64,000 nucleotides of DNA from WS-7 sp036505295. GTDB lineage: Bacteria > Eisenbacteria > RBG-16-71-46 > SZUA-252. The notes beneath the pieces were generated by a model. That model made no database searches. It saw only the letters and a program-made list of their open reading frames with translations, and was not told the DNA's origin. Location: NCBI GenBank assembly GCA_036505295.1, contig DASXTQ010000093.1:16646-80645 (forward strand). The letters run 5' to 3'. The stretch's first letter is position 1; every line of letters starts with the position of its first letter. The position numbers and the translations under genes were made by a program. Of the stretch, positions 8,370 through 16,235 are shown piece by piece.

Positions 8370-10595
8370 CTAGGCGAGCTTGCGGCGGCGGTCGGAGCGA
8401 CCATCCCGCCGGTCCGGCTTCCTACGACGGTCGTCGTTCTCGCGGGTCGGAAGATAGATCGTGACGATGCTGCTCCAGTCCCCTTCGCTCCGCGCGCGGA
8501 TCTCGCCGCCGTGCTCCCGCACGATCTGGTACGCCATCGCGAGGCCGACGCCCGCGCCGTAACGCCGCGACGTCGAGAAGGGCACGAACAGGCGATCGAG
8601 CACCTCCCCCGCGACCTTCGGCCCGTCGTGCGCGATCTCGGCCTGCACGGCGCCTTGCGCCGCGCGCGTCTCGACGCGCAGCCGGCCCCCGCTGGGTACC
8701 GAATGGAGGGCGTAGCTCAGGACGTTCACGAGCACCTGCCGCATCTTTTCGTTGTCGAGGAGAAGGGTGGGCACCTCGGGGGCCAGGCGCTTGAGGAGCC
8801 GGACGCGCCGGCGCACCAGGTCCTCCGCCTGAGATTGCAGCACATCCTGTACAAGCGCGTTCAGGCTCTCGAGCTTCAAACGGGGGCGGGTCATCTGCGC
8901 CAGCGCGACCTGCTCGCTCAGCACCCGCTCCAACCGCTCGGTCTCGCGCAGGATGATCTCGAGGTATTCGCGATTGGGGTCTTTCGGCGTCAGGCTTTTC
9001 AGGACTCGTTTGGCGAACCCGGTGATCGCCGCGACGGGGTTCCGGACGTCCTGCGCGACCTGAACGCCCCGCTCGCCCACGACGGCCAGCTTCTCCGCGT
9101 GGCGGAGCTGCGCCTCGACCTCGTGGAGGCGACGATCCTTCATCCGGAGCGTCTCCTCTTGCGAGGAGCGCGTGTCGGCCAGGGATGCGATCGACGTGAG
9201 GAGATCGGCGACGTGCGCGTCCTCGGAATCGAAGGCCGCGGGCGCCTCCTGCGTGCCGCCCGCTTTGTTGAACACGAGGAGCGCGCCGGAAATCCGGTTC
9301 GTCTCGTGAATCGGCGCGGCCAGAAGGCACCGCCAATCCTCCGGCATGAATCCCGAAAAGCGCGGATCCTCGCTCACGGCGTCGGCGACCAGCGGTTTTC
9401 CGTCCGCCTCGAACCACTGGATGATCCAGGCACCGAGCTTCGAAAGATCCTGCGTCGCGCCGGCATCGACCCCGTGCACGTGCGCCAGCTCGGCGGAGCC
9501 GTCCTCCCGCTTGATCCACGCCACGCCCCCCCCGGCCTGGGTCGCGCTCAGGAGAACCTTGAGCGCCAGCTCGGCGCGCGTTTCCGGCCGCGCCGGCCGG
9601 ACCGCCGAGCGGCTGAAGTCGATCGCGGCACGAACCGCCGCACCGCGGCGGCGCGCCACGTCCAGCACCGCATTTCCTTCGAACGCGATCCCGGCCTGCG
9701 CGGCGATCGCGCTCAAGAGCTCGACCTGGTCGCTCGTCCAGCCGGCATAGCCCGCGGATTGGGAGACGAGGAGCACGCCGAGCACGCGTTCGCGGCCGAA
9801 CAGGGGGAGGATGGCGACCGGACCGTCCGGCAGCGATTCGGCGACGCGGTCCGGAAGGCGAAGCTCGCGCTGCGGGCTTGCGATCGACGAAGCTCGGCCG
9901 TCGAAAACCGCGTCCGCAAGGAGGTCGCGATCCTGATCGAGAGGAAGCCGCTCCTCCCTGAGACGATCGAACACCTCGCCGTCGAACCCTCCCTGCTCTT
10001 CGAACGCCTCCAGATCGAGGATGGCGTGAGGCGGGGCGTCGGGCTCGGCGCGGTCGGCCCGCCGGTAGGATCCCGCCAGCTCGAGCGCGGTTCCGTCCGG
10101 AACAATCCTAAAGAGAAGGATGGTGTCCACTTCCTCCGCGAACGCGCCTCCGATCGCCGCGAGGAGAAGCCGCCCGATCCGGCCATGGGTGAGCGCGACG
10201 TGCATGAAGGGGATGGAGCGGAAGAGAAACCCGGCGGTGCGGTAGCGCACCCCCTCTTCCTCGAGCCCGTCCTGGTGCTCGACGCGGACCATCCGCGCTT
10301 CTTCCTCGAGAAGGTGAAACAGGAGGCCCAGCGTGGGGATCGCGCCCGCCGCTCCGCCGGGCAGAGGGTGGACCTGCTCCGCCGCGTCCTGCATGCGGCT
10401 GCAGTGGAGGCAGTCCTGGGCGAAACGGGTTTCGAAGTCGGGCCTCGGGTCGAAAGGGCACGGTCGAGGCGAGAGGTAACACACGCCCTCGGCGACGCGT
10501 TGGCAGCCTTGGGCTTTCCGGTCTGCGTAACGCTTCCATCCGATGACGATCTGCTCTTCGATCCGCGCCGAGCCCGACGCCCGCTTTGCACCCAT
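8370..10595 (-). CDS. GAF-domain sensor with degenerate histidine-kinase core
   Basis: A soluble 741-residue protein with histidine-kinase architecture. Residues 30-70 hold a cysteine cluster including CLHC. Two GAF-like domains cover about 95-290 and 320-475, a coiled coil about 480-510, then DHp and HATPase-like domains. The DHp box reads VAQDVRNPVAAI where active kinases read VAHEIRNPL, so the phospho-acceptor His is Gln515. The N-box reads VNVLSYAL, with Tyr628 where the Mg-binding Asn is expected. The G1 box reads HDGPKV, lacking the first Asp and the second Gly (Lys660). The G2 glycines (GAGVGLAM) remain. The ATG is chosen for the GGAGGGGG just upstream. It is probably a pseudokinase sensor; no response regulator is adjacent. 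The ligand is unknown. Confidence 0.85.
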   Translation of the reverse strand: MGAKRASGSARIEEQIVIGWKRYADRKAQGCQRVAEGVCYLSPRPCPFDPRPDFETRFAQDCLHCSRMQDAAEQVHPLPGGAAGAIPTLGLLFHLLEEEARMVRVEHQDGLEEEGVRYRTAGFLFRSIPFMHVALTHGRIGRLLLAAIGGAFAEEVDTILLFRIVPDGTALELAGSYRRADRAEPDAPPHAILDLEAFEEQGGFDGEVFDRLREERLPLDQDRDLLADAVFDGRASSIASPQRELRLPDRVAESLPDGPVAILPLFGRERVLGVLLVSQSAGYAGWTSDQVELLSAIAAQAGIAFEGNAVLDVARRRGAAVRAAIDFSRSAVRPARPETRAELALKVLLSATQAGGGVAWIKREDGSAELAHVHGVDAGATQDLSKLGAWIIQWFEADGKPLVADAVSEDPRFSGFMPEDWRCLLAAPIHETNRISGALLVFNKAGGTQEAPAAFDSEDAHVADLLTSIASLADTRSSQEETLRMKDRRLHEVEAQLRHAEKLAVVGERGVQVAQDVRNPVAAITGFAKRVLKSLTPKDPNREYLEIILRETERLERVLSEQVALAQMTRPRLKLESLNALVQDVLQSQAEDLVRRRVRLLKRLAPEVPTLLLDNEKMRQVLVNVLSYALHSVPSGGRLRVETRAAQGAVQAEIAHDGPKVAGEVLDRLFVPFSTSRRYGAGVGLAMAYQIVREHGGEIRARSEGDWSSIVTIYLPTRENDDRRRKPDRRDGRSDRRRKLA

Positions 10596-10653
10596 CGCGC
10601 CCCCTCCGTGGAATGATCCGGACGCCCGCCGAGTACGCCCCACCCCTATCAGG

Positions 10654-10682
10654 TTGATTTACGGCAGGTTAGGCGATATCTT
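10654..10682 (+). promoter_or_regulatory. Sigma-70-type promoter for the DUF3467 gene
   Basis: TTGATT and TATCTT are separated by 17 bases. The predicted start is near 10689, giving a leader of about 40 bases before the ATG at 10729. The -10 is only a partial match. Confidence 0.5.
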
Positions 10683-10728
10683 GAGACGGCAATGTCGGCG
10701 TAACTTCTTGGGAAAAGGAGGATTAGGA

Positions 10729-11031
10729 ATGGAGCCAAAGCAACAGGGACAGCCCGGATCCATCAACGTGGAGCTGGGCGAGCGGGAAGCCGAGGGGATC
10801 TACTCGAACTTCGTCGTGATCAGCCACTCGCTTTCGGAATTCGTGCTCGATTTTGCCCGCATCCTTCCCGGGAGTCCGAAAGGCAAAGTATTCGCCCGGG
10901 TGGTCATGACGCCGCCGAACGTGCGCTCGCTCCTCACCGCGCTCGAGACCAACGTCAAGAAGTACGAGGATCAGTTCGGGAAGATCAAATCGTTCGAGGT
11001 GCCGAGCAAGGACATCGGTTTCACGACGTAG
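10729..11031 (+). CDS. DUF3467 family protein
   Basis: A 100-residue protein that matches DUF3467, a small conserved bacterial family without a known function. Family-type features are the segment EGIYSNFVVISHSLSEFVLDFARILPG split over residues 25-50 and VFARVVMTPPNVRSLLTALETNVKKYEDQFG in the second half. No signal peptide or membrane segment is seen. The ATG has a strong ribosome binding site (AAGGAGG) 8 bases upstream. It is one of only three plus-strand genes and is divergent from the degenerate sensor kinase. Its last 11 bases overlap the convergent acyltransferase gene. Confidence 0.88.
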   Translation: MEPKQQGQPGSINVELGEREAEGIYSNFVVISHSLSEFVLDFARILPGSPKGKVFARVVMTPPNVRSLLTALETNVKKYEDQFGKIKSFEVPSKDIGFTT

Positions 11032-11929
11032 GCGGTGGGGTCTTCCAGCGGCGGTGAAGCCAATACCAGTGATCCGGGCGGCGGCGCACAGCGGCTTCAA
11101 TCGTCTCGCTGATCGCGCGAGTGAGCCTCTCGACCTCGCGCGGCTCATCCGAGGCGGGATCGGGTAGAAGCGTGGCGACCAAGCGCGAGCGGAACCGGGC
11201 GCCGGGCTCCCGCTCGATCAAGCCGATCCCGATCGGGCAGCCGGTACGATACGCCAAGCGCGCCGGGCCTGTGTGCGTGGACGCGGGCCGTCCCAAAAAG
11301 GGCACGTGGATTCCGACCCGCCGCGCGTCCTGGTCGGGCAGCATTCCCAGAAAGGCACCCTGGCGCAGCGCCTTGAGCGCCCCGCGCATCCCAAAACCGA
11401 TCTTAACCGCTTCGATTCCGAGCCTGCTTCGAATCCGGTCGAAGTACTCGTCGCTCCCCTTGTTGCTCTGCGGAGGAAGCAGATACCGCACCGGACCGCC
11501 CGCGGCGCGCAGCGCCGCGCCGCATAGCTCCCAGTTCCCGTAGTGCGCGGTGATCATCACCGCACCTTTTCCCTGCCGCGCCCACTCGAGCGCCGGCTCG
11601 TACCCGATCAGCTCGACTCGGCGGAGGATTCCCTCGGGCCCGAGGCTGGGAAGGGCGAGGAATTCCATGAACGAGCGGCCGATCTGAACGAACGTCCTGC
11701 GCGCCAGGTCGTGCGCGGGCTTGCCCGCGACCTCGGGTCCGAACGCGGCGGTGATGTTCTCGATCGCGATGCGCCTGCGGCGGCCCATCACCCCAAACGC
11801 GACCCGGCCCAGGGCGGCGCCGATCGCGCTCGTCCATCGAAACGGAAGGACGCGAGCCATGAGGCCGATCGAATGGAGTGCTACGACCTCGATCTTTTGG
11901 CGAAGGGGACGAAACTGCGAGTGAGCCAT
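11021..11929 (-). CDS. Lysophospholipid/lipid A acyltransferase (LpxL/HtrB family)
   Basis: Membrane-associated acyltransferase of 302 residues that adds a secondary acyl chain to a lipid A precursor at the inner membrane. The catalytic motif is ITAHYGNWELCG (H-x4-E type), and the downstream LPDQDARRVGIHVPFLGRPASTHTGPARLA block is typical of the LpxL/LpxM/HtrB family. The N-terminus has a short hydrophobic segment (about residues 16-30) for membrane association, and the C-terminus RRPDHWYWLHRRWKT is also a family signature. It supports an LPS-bearing outer membrane. The exact acyl donor and position cannot be read from sequence. It lies 30 bases downstream of dprA. Confidence 0.92.
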   Translation of the reverse strand: MAHSQFRPLRQKIEVVALHSIGLMARVLPFRWTSAIGAALGRVAFGVMGRRRRIAIENITAAFGPEVAGKPAHDLARRTFVQIGRSFMEFLALPSLGPEGILRRVELIGYEPALEWARQGKGAVMITAHYGNWELCGAALRAAGGPVRYLLPPQSNKGSDEYFDRIRSRLGIEAVKIGFGMRGALKALRQGAFLGMLPDQDARRVGIHVPFLGRPASTHTGPARLAYRTGCPIGIGLIEREPGARFRSRLVATLLPDPASDEPREVERLTRAISETIEAAVRRRPDHWYWLHRRWKTPPPTS

Positions 11930-11959
11930 CTCAGGGAGAAAGCCGGCATGCGCGAGACG

Positions 11960-12925
11960 TCATCGCCGGACCGGGCGGCGCGTTTTCCGCACGAGCCCGC
12001 CCGGCGTGCGCCGCGCGAGGTCGGAGAGCTCGAGCGTCAGGAGGGCGACCGCCAGCTCGGATGCGGTGAGCGATGCCACCTCGGCGAGGTGATCGAGCGG
12101 GAGGGGACGTTCGCGCAGGGCGCGGTAGAGCGCCGCTTCCGCCGGCGCAAGCCCGGCGAGGATGTCCGGGGCCGCATGCGGGTCCGCAGCACGGGGCGGG
12201 GCGAAGCGTTCGCGGGCCGACGCGGAACCGGTGCTCCGCGCGCCCTCCCTGAAGCCTGGGATGAGATCGAGCACATCGTCTGTGCCGCGCACGAGAGTCG
12301 CGACACCACCCCGGATCAGCGCGTGCGGCGCCTCTCCCAGCGGCTCCCTCGAATCCCACGGAATCGCGGCGACCGGCCGGCCCAGCCGGGCCGCCTCCTT
12401 GGCAGTGATCAGCGATCCGCTTCCCGCCCGTCCCTGCACGACCACGACGACGTCGACCATCGCCGCGAGCAGGCGGTTTCGTGTCGCGAAGGTGCCTCGC
12501 GTCGCCGAGGCCCCGGCACGGACCTCACTCATGAGCCCGAGCGACCGGGAGAGCCTTGCTTGGAGCGCCGCGTTCTCGCGTGGATACGCTCGATCGATGC
12601 CGGTGCCCAGGACCGCGCCGCTCACGCCGGCCGCGTCGAGCGCGCCTAGGTGCGCCGCGGTATCGATGCCGCGCGCGAGACCGCTCACCACCGCGATTCC
12701 CAGCACAGCCAAGGATGCGGCGAGACCTCGCGCGACGTCGATACCGTCCTCGGTCGCGTTCCGCGCTCCCACGACCGCAACCCATGGACCGGGATGATTC
12801 CAGGTCCCGACGACAAAGACGCGCGGCGCCGGCTTGAGATCGCGCAACCCCGGCGGGTAGCCCTCATCCAACGGGCGGAGCTCCCTGCCGTGTTGCCGCG
12901 CCGTGACCCCGCTCCACCCTTCCAC
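11960..12925 (-). CDS. dprA: DNA-protecting protein DprA
   Basis: Loads RecA onto incoming single-stranded DNA during natural transformation. The Rossmann-like core is clear: AVVGARNATEDGIDVAR, VVSGLARGIDTAAHLGAL, AVLGTGIDRAYPRENAAL, FATRNRLLAAM and VVVQGRAGSGSLITAKEA. The C-terminal part (about residues 250-310) resembles the DprA winged-helix domain. The usual N-terminal SAM-like domain is missing or reduced. The GTG at 12923-12925 is chosen because it gives a short extension before the conserved YPPGL segment; the frame is open 120 bases further into the preceding HEAT gene. Expected length without SAM domain is about 320 residues, as found. Together with pili and a ComEA-like protein it suggests competence. 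Confidence 0.88.
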   Translation of the reverse strand: MEGWSGVTARQHGRELRPLDEGYPPGLRDLKPAPRVFVVGTWNHPGPWVAVVGARNATEDGIDVARGLAASLAVLGIAVVSGLARGIDTAAHLGALDAAGVSGAVLGTGIDRAYPRENAALQARLSRSLGLMSEVRAGASATRGTFATRNRLLAAMVDVVVVVQGRAGSGSLITAKEAARLGRPVAAIPWDSREPLGEAPHALIRGGVATLVRGTDDVLDLIPGFREGARSTGSASARERFAPPRAADPHAAPDILAGLAPAEAALYRALRERPLPLDHLAEVASLTASELAVALLTLELSDLARRTPGGLVRKTRRPVRR

Positions 12926-12953
12926 CCCGAACCCCCGTGCGTCGACCCAGCGC

Positions 12954-13553
12954 TCAGCGTGCTGCCTGCTTCGCTTCGTCCGACTCGCCGCCCACGAGCG
13001 GATCGCCCGCAACCTCGGTACCGGCAGGCTGGGCTGCGCCCGCCCCACCGTCCATGTGGCTCAGGACCCGCCCCGCAGCCTCCGAATCCCGCTCCACCAA
13101 GCCATCGAGCGCGAACCGCCTCGCCCGCTCCGGGAGCGCCTCGAACGCCGCGGCGAGCTCCTTCGTCGCGAGCTCGTTGCGGCAGAGGAGGACCAGCCCA
13201 TCCCAGACCGCGTCGCGCACGGTGCGGTTGGGATCCTTGAGCATCTCCACGAGCGGCGCCGCAGCGCGCGGATTCCCCATCCGCCCGAGCGCCAGAACCG
13301 CGGAGGCGCGTGTGTACCAGACCCCGGAGCCCAGGTACTCGATGAGCGGCTCCAAAACCGGCTCCCCCATCGTGGCGAGGACGCGCGCGGCCTGATCCCT
13401 CAGAAACCAGCTCTCCTGCTGCAGCACATCGAGGAGCACCTCGATGGACTCCTCGGTCGGATTCTGCGCGAGCTGCGTGATCCATCCGAGTTTTTCCTCC
13501 GGGTCCCTGTACCTCAACTCCTCCCAGAGCCTGGCGACGTCCTTCGCTACCAT
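12954..13553 (-). CDS. HEAT-repeat protein
   Basis: A 199-residue protein built from alpha-helical HEAT-type repeats: repeat-like units begin near PEEKLGWITQLAQ, EESIEVLLDVLQQ, WFLRDQAARVLATMGEPVLEPL, WYTRASAVLALGRMGNPRAAAPL and RTVRDAVWDGLVLL. Such proteins usually act as scaffolds or binding surfaces; the partner is unknown. The tail (about residues 165-199) is Gly/Ala-rich and likely disordered. Its ATG overlaps the obg stop codon (ATGGTAG), so it is translationally coupled to obg. dprA follows. Confidence 0.8.
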   Translation of the reverse strand: MVAKDVARLWEELRYRDPEEKLGWITQLAQNPTEESIEVLLDVLQQESWFLRDQAARVLATMGEPVLEPLIEYLGSGVWYTRASAVLALGRMGNPRAAAPLVEMLKDPNRTVRDAVWDGLVLLCRNELATKELAAAFEALPERARRFALDGLVERDSEAAGRVLSHMDGGAGAAQPAGTEVAGDPLVGGESDEAKQAAR

Positions 13554-14605
13554 GGTTCTCGCTCCTTCGCTCCGGCGACATGACGGTCGCCGCCGCCTCG
13601 CCCTTCCGCCGGCGCCTGGGCGCCGGCCGCGATCAGCACTTCCCAAACCGTTGCTACGAGATCGTCCACGCCCGCCCCGGTCACGCCCGAGATCCATCCG
13701 CCCCACCGCATGCCCTCGAGCGGAAACGGCGGCCCCCCGCGTGCCTCATCTCCCTTGAGATCCGAACGGCTCATCGCGACGACCGTGGGCTTTCGCGTTA
13801 AATCCTCGCTGTACTCCCTTAGTTCCCGGTTCAGCGTCTCCAGATCCTTGCCGGGATCGGACGACATGCTGTCGATCAGCATCAAGATGGTCCGCGTCCT
13901 CTGTATGTGGCGCAAGAATTCGTGTCCGAGCCCTTTCCCCTGATGCGCCCCCTCGATGAGTCCCGGAAGGTCCGCCATCACGAAGCTCTGCTCCTCGCGC
14001 ACGCGCACCAGGCCCAGATGCGGCTCGAGCGTCGTGAACGGGTAGTCCGCGATCTTGGGCCGCGCCGCGCTCACCCGCGCGAGCAGCGTCGACTTCCCGA
14101 CGTTGGGGAAGCCCACGATGCCGACGTCGGCAATGAGCCGAAGCTCGAGGAGGAGCTTCCGCTCCTCCGCCTCTCGACCGGGCTCCGCCTTTCGAGGCGC
14201 CTGCCGCGTGGGCGTCGCGAAACGCGCGTTCCCGCGCCCGCCCCGCCCGCCTTTGGCGGCCACGAACCGGGCTCCTGGCTCCACGAGATCGACGAGGAGA
14301 TCTCCGCTCGACTCGTCATACACCAGCGTGCCCGGGGGAACCGCCACCGTAACGTCCTGGCCCGAACGGCCGCTCTTCCTGTTGCCTGACCCGTGCGCGC
14401 CCGACTCCGCCTCGAACCGCGCGCGAAACTGAAAATCGAGCAGCGTGCGCAGGTGCTCGTTCACGACGAGGATGACGCTTCCGCCCTCCCCGCCATCTCC
14501 CCCGTCCGGCCCTCCCTTGGGCACATACTTCTCGCGGCGGAAGCTCACGCACCCTGAGCCCCCGCGCCCGCCGAGGACGGCGATCGATGCCCGATCGGCG
14601 AACAC
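13547..14605 (-). CDS. obg: Obg family GTPase
   Basis: Essential ribosome-assembly and stress GTPase of 352 residues. The glycine-rich Obg fold occupies residues 1-158 (GGRGGSGCVSFRREKYVPKG, GGDGGEGG, KGGRGGRGNARF). The G domain follows with GFPNVGKSTLL (G1), the YPFTTLEPHLG switch I, DLPGLIEGAHQGKGLGHEFL (G3 and switch II), SRSD in place of NKxD at G4, and SGVTGAG (G5). Translation starts at GTG 14603-14605. It lies 11 bases downstream of the dehydrogenase gene and overlaps the HEAT-repeat gene, so a dehydrogenase-obg-HEAT-dprA-lpxL operon is likely. The G4 change Asn to Ser is unusual and may be worth checking. Confidence 0.95.
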   Translation of the reverse strand: MFADRASIAVLGGRGGSGCVSFRREKYVPKGGPDGGDGGEGGSVILVVNEHLRTLLDFQFRARFEAESGAHGSGNRKSGRSGQDVTVAVPPGTLVYDESSGDLLVDLVEPGARFVAAKGGRGGRGNARFATPTRQAPRKAEPGREAEERKLLLELRLIADVGIVGFPNVGKSTLLARVSAARPKIADYPFTTLEPHLGLVRVREEQSFVMADLPGLIEGAHQGKGLGHEFLRHIQRTRTILMLIDSMSSDPGKDLETLNRELREYSEDLTRKPTVVAMSRSDLKGDEARGGPPFPLEGMRWGGWISGVTGAGVDDLVATVWEVLIAAGAQAPAEGRGGGDRHVAGAKEREPW

Positions 14606-14616
14606 GCGGCCCCCCT

Positions 14617-15696
14617 CTACCTGAGCGCGGCGATAACGGCGTCCGCCGCGGCGCGCGTTCCCACCGCGGTGGGATCGTCCCGCTTCGGCTTCATGTCGTA
14701 GGTCACCTTCGTGCCATCACGGATCACCTGGGCGACGGCCCGCTCCAGCCGATCGCCCGCCTCCCGCTCTCCGATGTGGCGAAGCATGAGCATGCCGCTC
14801 AGGATCATCGCGAACGGATTCACCTTGTCCTGGCCCGCGTAACGAGGCGCGCTCCCGTGTGTCGGCTCGAAAAGCGCCGCGCTGTCACCGATGTTCGCCC
14901 CCGGCGCGACGCCCAACCCGCCGATCAACCCCGCGGCGAGGTCCGACACAATGTCTCCGTAGAGATTCGGTAACACGAGCATGTCGTAGTTTTCAGGGTT
15001 TTGGACGAGCTGCATGCACATGTTGTCGACGATGCGGTCCTCGAACTCGATGTCAGGAACATTCCGCGCGGTCTTGCGCGCCACATCGAGAAAGAGTCCG
15101 TCCGAGAACTTCATGATGTTGGCCTTGTGCACCGCGGTGAGTTTCCTGCGTCCGTTCCGTTTCGCGTATGCGAGGGCGTATCGCGTGATCCGTTCGGTCG
15201 CGGCGACGCTGATCGGCTTGATCGAGATGCCGGCGTCCTCCGGAATCTCCAGACCCGATTCGGACAGGATCAGTTGACGTAAGTGCGCCGCGCCCGGGCT
15301 GCCCCGCTCGAATTCGATGCCCGCGTAAAGGTCCTCCGTGTTCTCCCGCACGATCACCAGATCGATGTTGTCGTACCGAGACCGGACTCCCGGGTAGGTC
15401 TTGCACGGCCGGATGCACGCGTAGAGATCCAGTTCCTTTCGAAGCAAAACATTCACGCTCCGAAATCCTTTTCCAACCGGCGTGGTGATCGGGCCCTTGA
15501 GTCCGACTTTCGTCCGCCGGAGCGACTCGAGCACGCGGTCCGGAAGCGGGGTCCCTTCCTTCTGGAAGACGTCGATCCCCGCGTGTTGCACGTCCCATTC
15601 GAACGCGACACCGGTCGCTTCGAGGACGCGGCGGGTGGCCTCCGTGATCTCAGGCCCGGTCCCATCGCCCGGAATCAACGTCACGCGATGCGGCAT
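14617..15696 (-). CDS. Isocitrate/isopropylmalate dehydrogenase family, probably NAD-type isocitrate dehydrogenase
   Basis: A 359-residue beta-decarboxylating dehydrogenase. IPGDGTGPEI opens the chain. The substrate helix reads SVNVLLRKELDLYACIRPCKTYPG, where Ser at its start and the Asn are the pattern of isocitrate rather than isopropylmalate dehydrogenases. IVRENTEDLYAGIE, HKANIMKFSDGLF, the metal ligands in DNMCMQLVQNPENYDMLVLPNLYGDI-type segments, and EPTHGSAPRYAG complete the signature. It would feed 2-oxoglutarate to the TCA cycle. Homoisocitrate or isopropylmalate activity cannot be excluded; no leu genes are adjacent. A weak promoter lies at 15826-15855. Confidence 0.87.
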   Translation of the reverse strand: MPHRVTLIPGDGTGPEITEATRRVLEATGVAFEWDVQHAGIDVFQKEGTPLPDRVLESLRRTKVGLKGPITTPVGKGFRSVNVLLRKELDLYACIRPCKTYPGVRSRYDNIDLVIVRENTEDLYAGIEFERGSPGAAHLRQLILSESGLEIPEDAGISIKPISVAATERITRYALAYAKRNGRRKLTAVHKANIMKFSDGLFLDVARKTARNVPDIEFEDRIVDNMCMQLVQNPENYDMLVLPNLYGDIVSDLAAGLIGGLGVAPGANIGDSAALFEPTHGSAPRYAGQDKVNPFAMILSGMLMLRHIGEREAGDRLERAVAQVIRDGTKVTYDMKPKRDDPTAVGTRAAADAVIAALR

Positions 15697-15825
15697 CCGC
15701 TCCCTTTCGATTTCAGCTTAGAGTTGGGTCGTAACTAATTGGATTCATGGGGCATGCGTGCTTCCGACCGGGGAGGTTAAGACCGGTGACTTGCGCGGAC
15801 CATGAAGCGTCGCATGAGCGTAGGC

Positions 15826-15855
15826 ACGCTACCAAAAGCGGAGGAAGTGAGTCAA
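15826..15855 (-). promoter_or_regulatory. Possible sigma-70-type promoter for the dehydrogenase-obg operon
   Basis: On the minus strand, TTGACT and TAGCGT are separated by 18 bases, one more than ideal, with a leader of about 120 bases to the ATG at 15696. The pattern matches the tRNA promoter of this genome. The rest of the gap 15697-15865 holds no gene that I can see. Confidence 0.4.
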
Positions 15856-15865
15856 AGGAAAAGCC

Positions 15866-16222
15866 TTACGACTCCGGGGAGCGCCCCGGCTTTTGATCGC
15901 GGCTCTTGGATTCACCTTTTGGCTTAGCGGGATCCCCGGACTCCTTGCGTTTCTGCTCCTTAGCGGGATCTCCTGACTCCTTGCGCTTCTGTTCCTTAGC
16001 GGGATCTCCCGACTCTTTGCGCTTCTGTTCCTTATAAGATGTCGACCGGTAATCGGTCGTGTAAAAGCCGCTGCCCTTGAACACGAGTCCGGCGCCCCCG
16101 CCGACCAACCGGCGGACTTTCCCTCGGCACTTGGGGCACCGCTTGCGCGGCGGCTCCGTCATCGATTGAAACACCTCGAATTTGTGTTTGCACTTCTCAC
16201 ATTCGTATTCGTATGTCGGCAT
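15866..16222 (-). CDS. FmdB-type zinc-ribbon protein with repeat tail
   Basis: A 118-residue protein with an N-terminal zinc ribbon of the FmdB/CxxC_CXXC_SSSS family: MPTYEYECEKCKHKFEVFQ, then RCPKCRGKVRRLVGGG. The two CxxC pairs should bind one zinc. The segment GLVFKGSGFYTTDYR is also family-typical. Family members are usually 70-110 residues with a poorly conserved polar tail. Here the tail contains three perfect 12-residue repeats of KEQKRKESGDPA and is strongly charged and presumably disordered. The gene is 13 bases downstream of the aminotransferase gene. Function is unknown; roles in regulation have been proposed for the family. Confidence 0.88.
   Translation of the reverse strand: MPTYEYECEKCKHKFEVFQSMTEPPRKRCPKCRGKVRRLVGGGAGLVFKGSGFYTTDYRSTSYKEQKRKESGDPAKEQKRKESGDPAKEQKRKESGDPAKPKGESKSRDQKPGRSPES
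15926..16033. repeat. Three 36-bp tandem repeats inside the FmdB-type gene
   Basis: Three head-to-tail 36-bp units (15926-15961, 15962-15997, 15998-16033) differ from each other at only a few third-codon positions. Each encodes KEQKRKESGDPA. The silent differences show purifying selection on the peptide or at least maintenance of frame. Confidence 0.95.
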
Positions 16223-16235
16223 CAGTTTTCTCCTC

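Noticed and set aside
9035..9065. A frameshift or base error that destroys the kinase H-box
   Set aside because: The frame is continuous, and the N-box and G1 box are changed as well, so one error cannot explain the loss.
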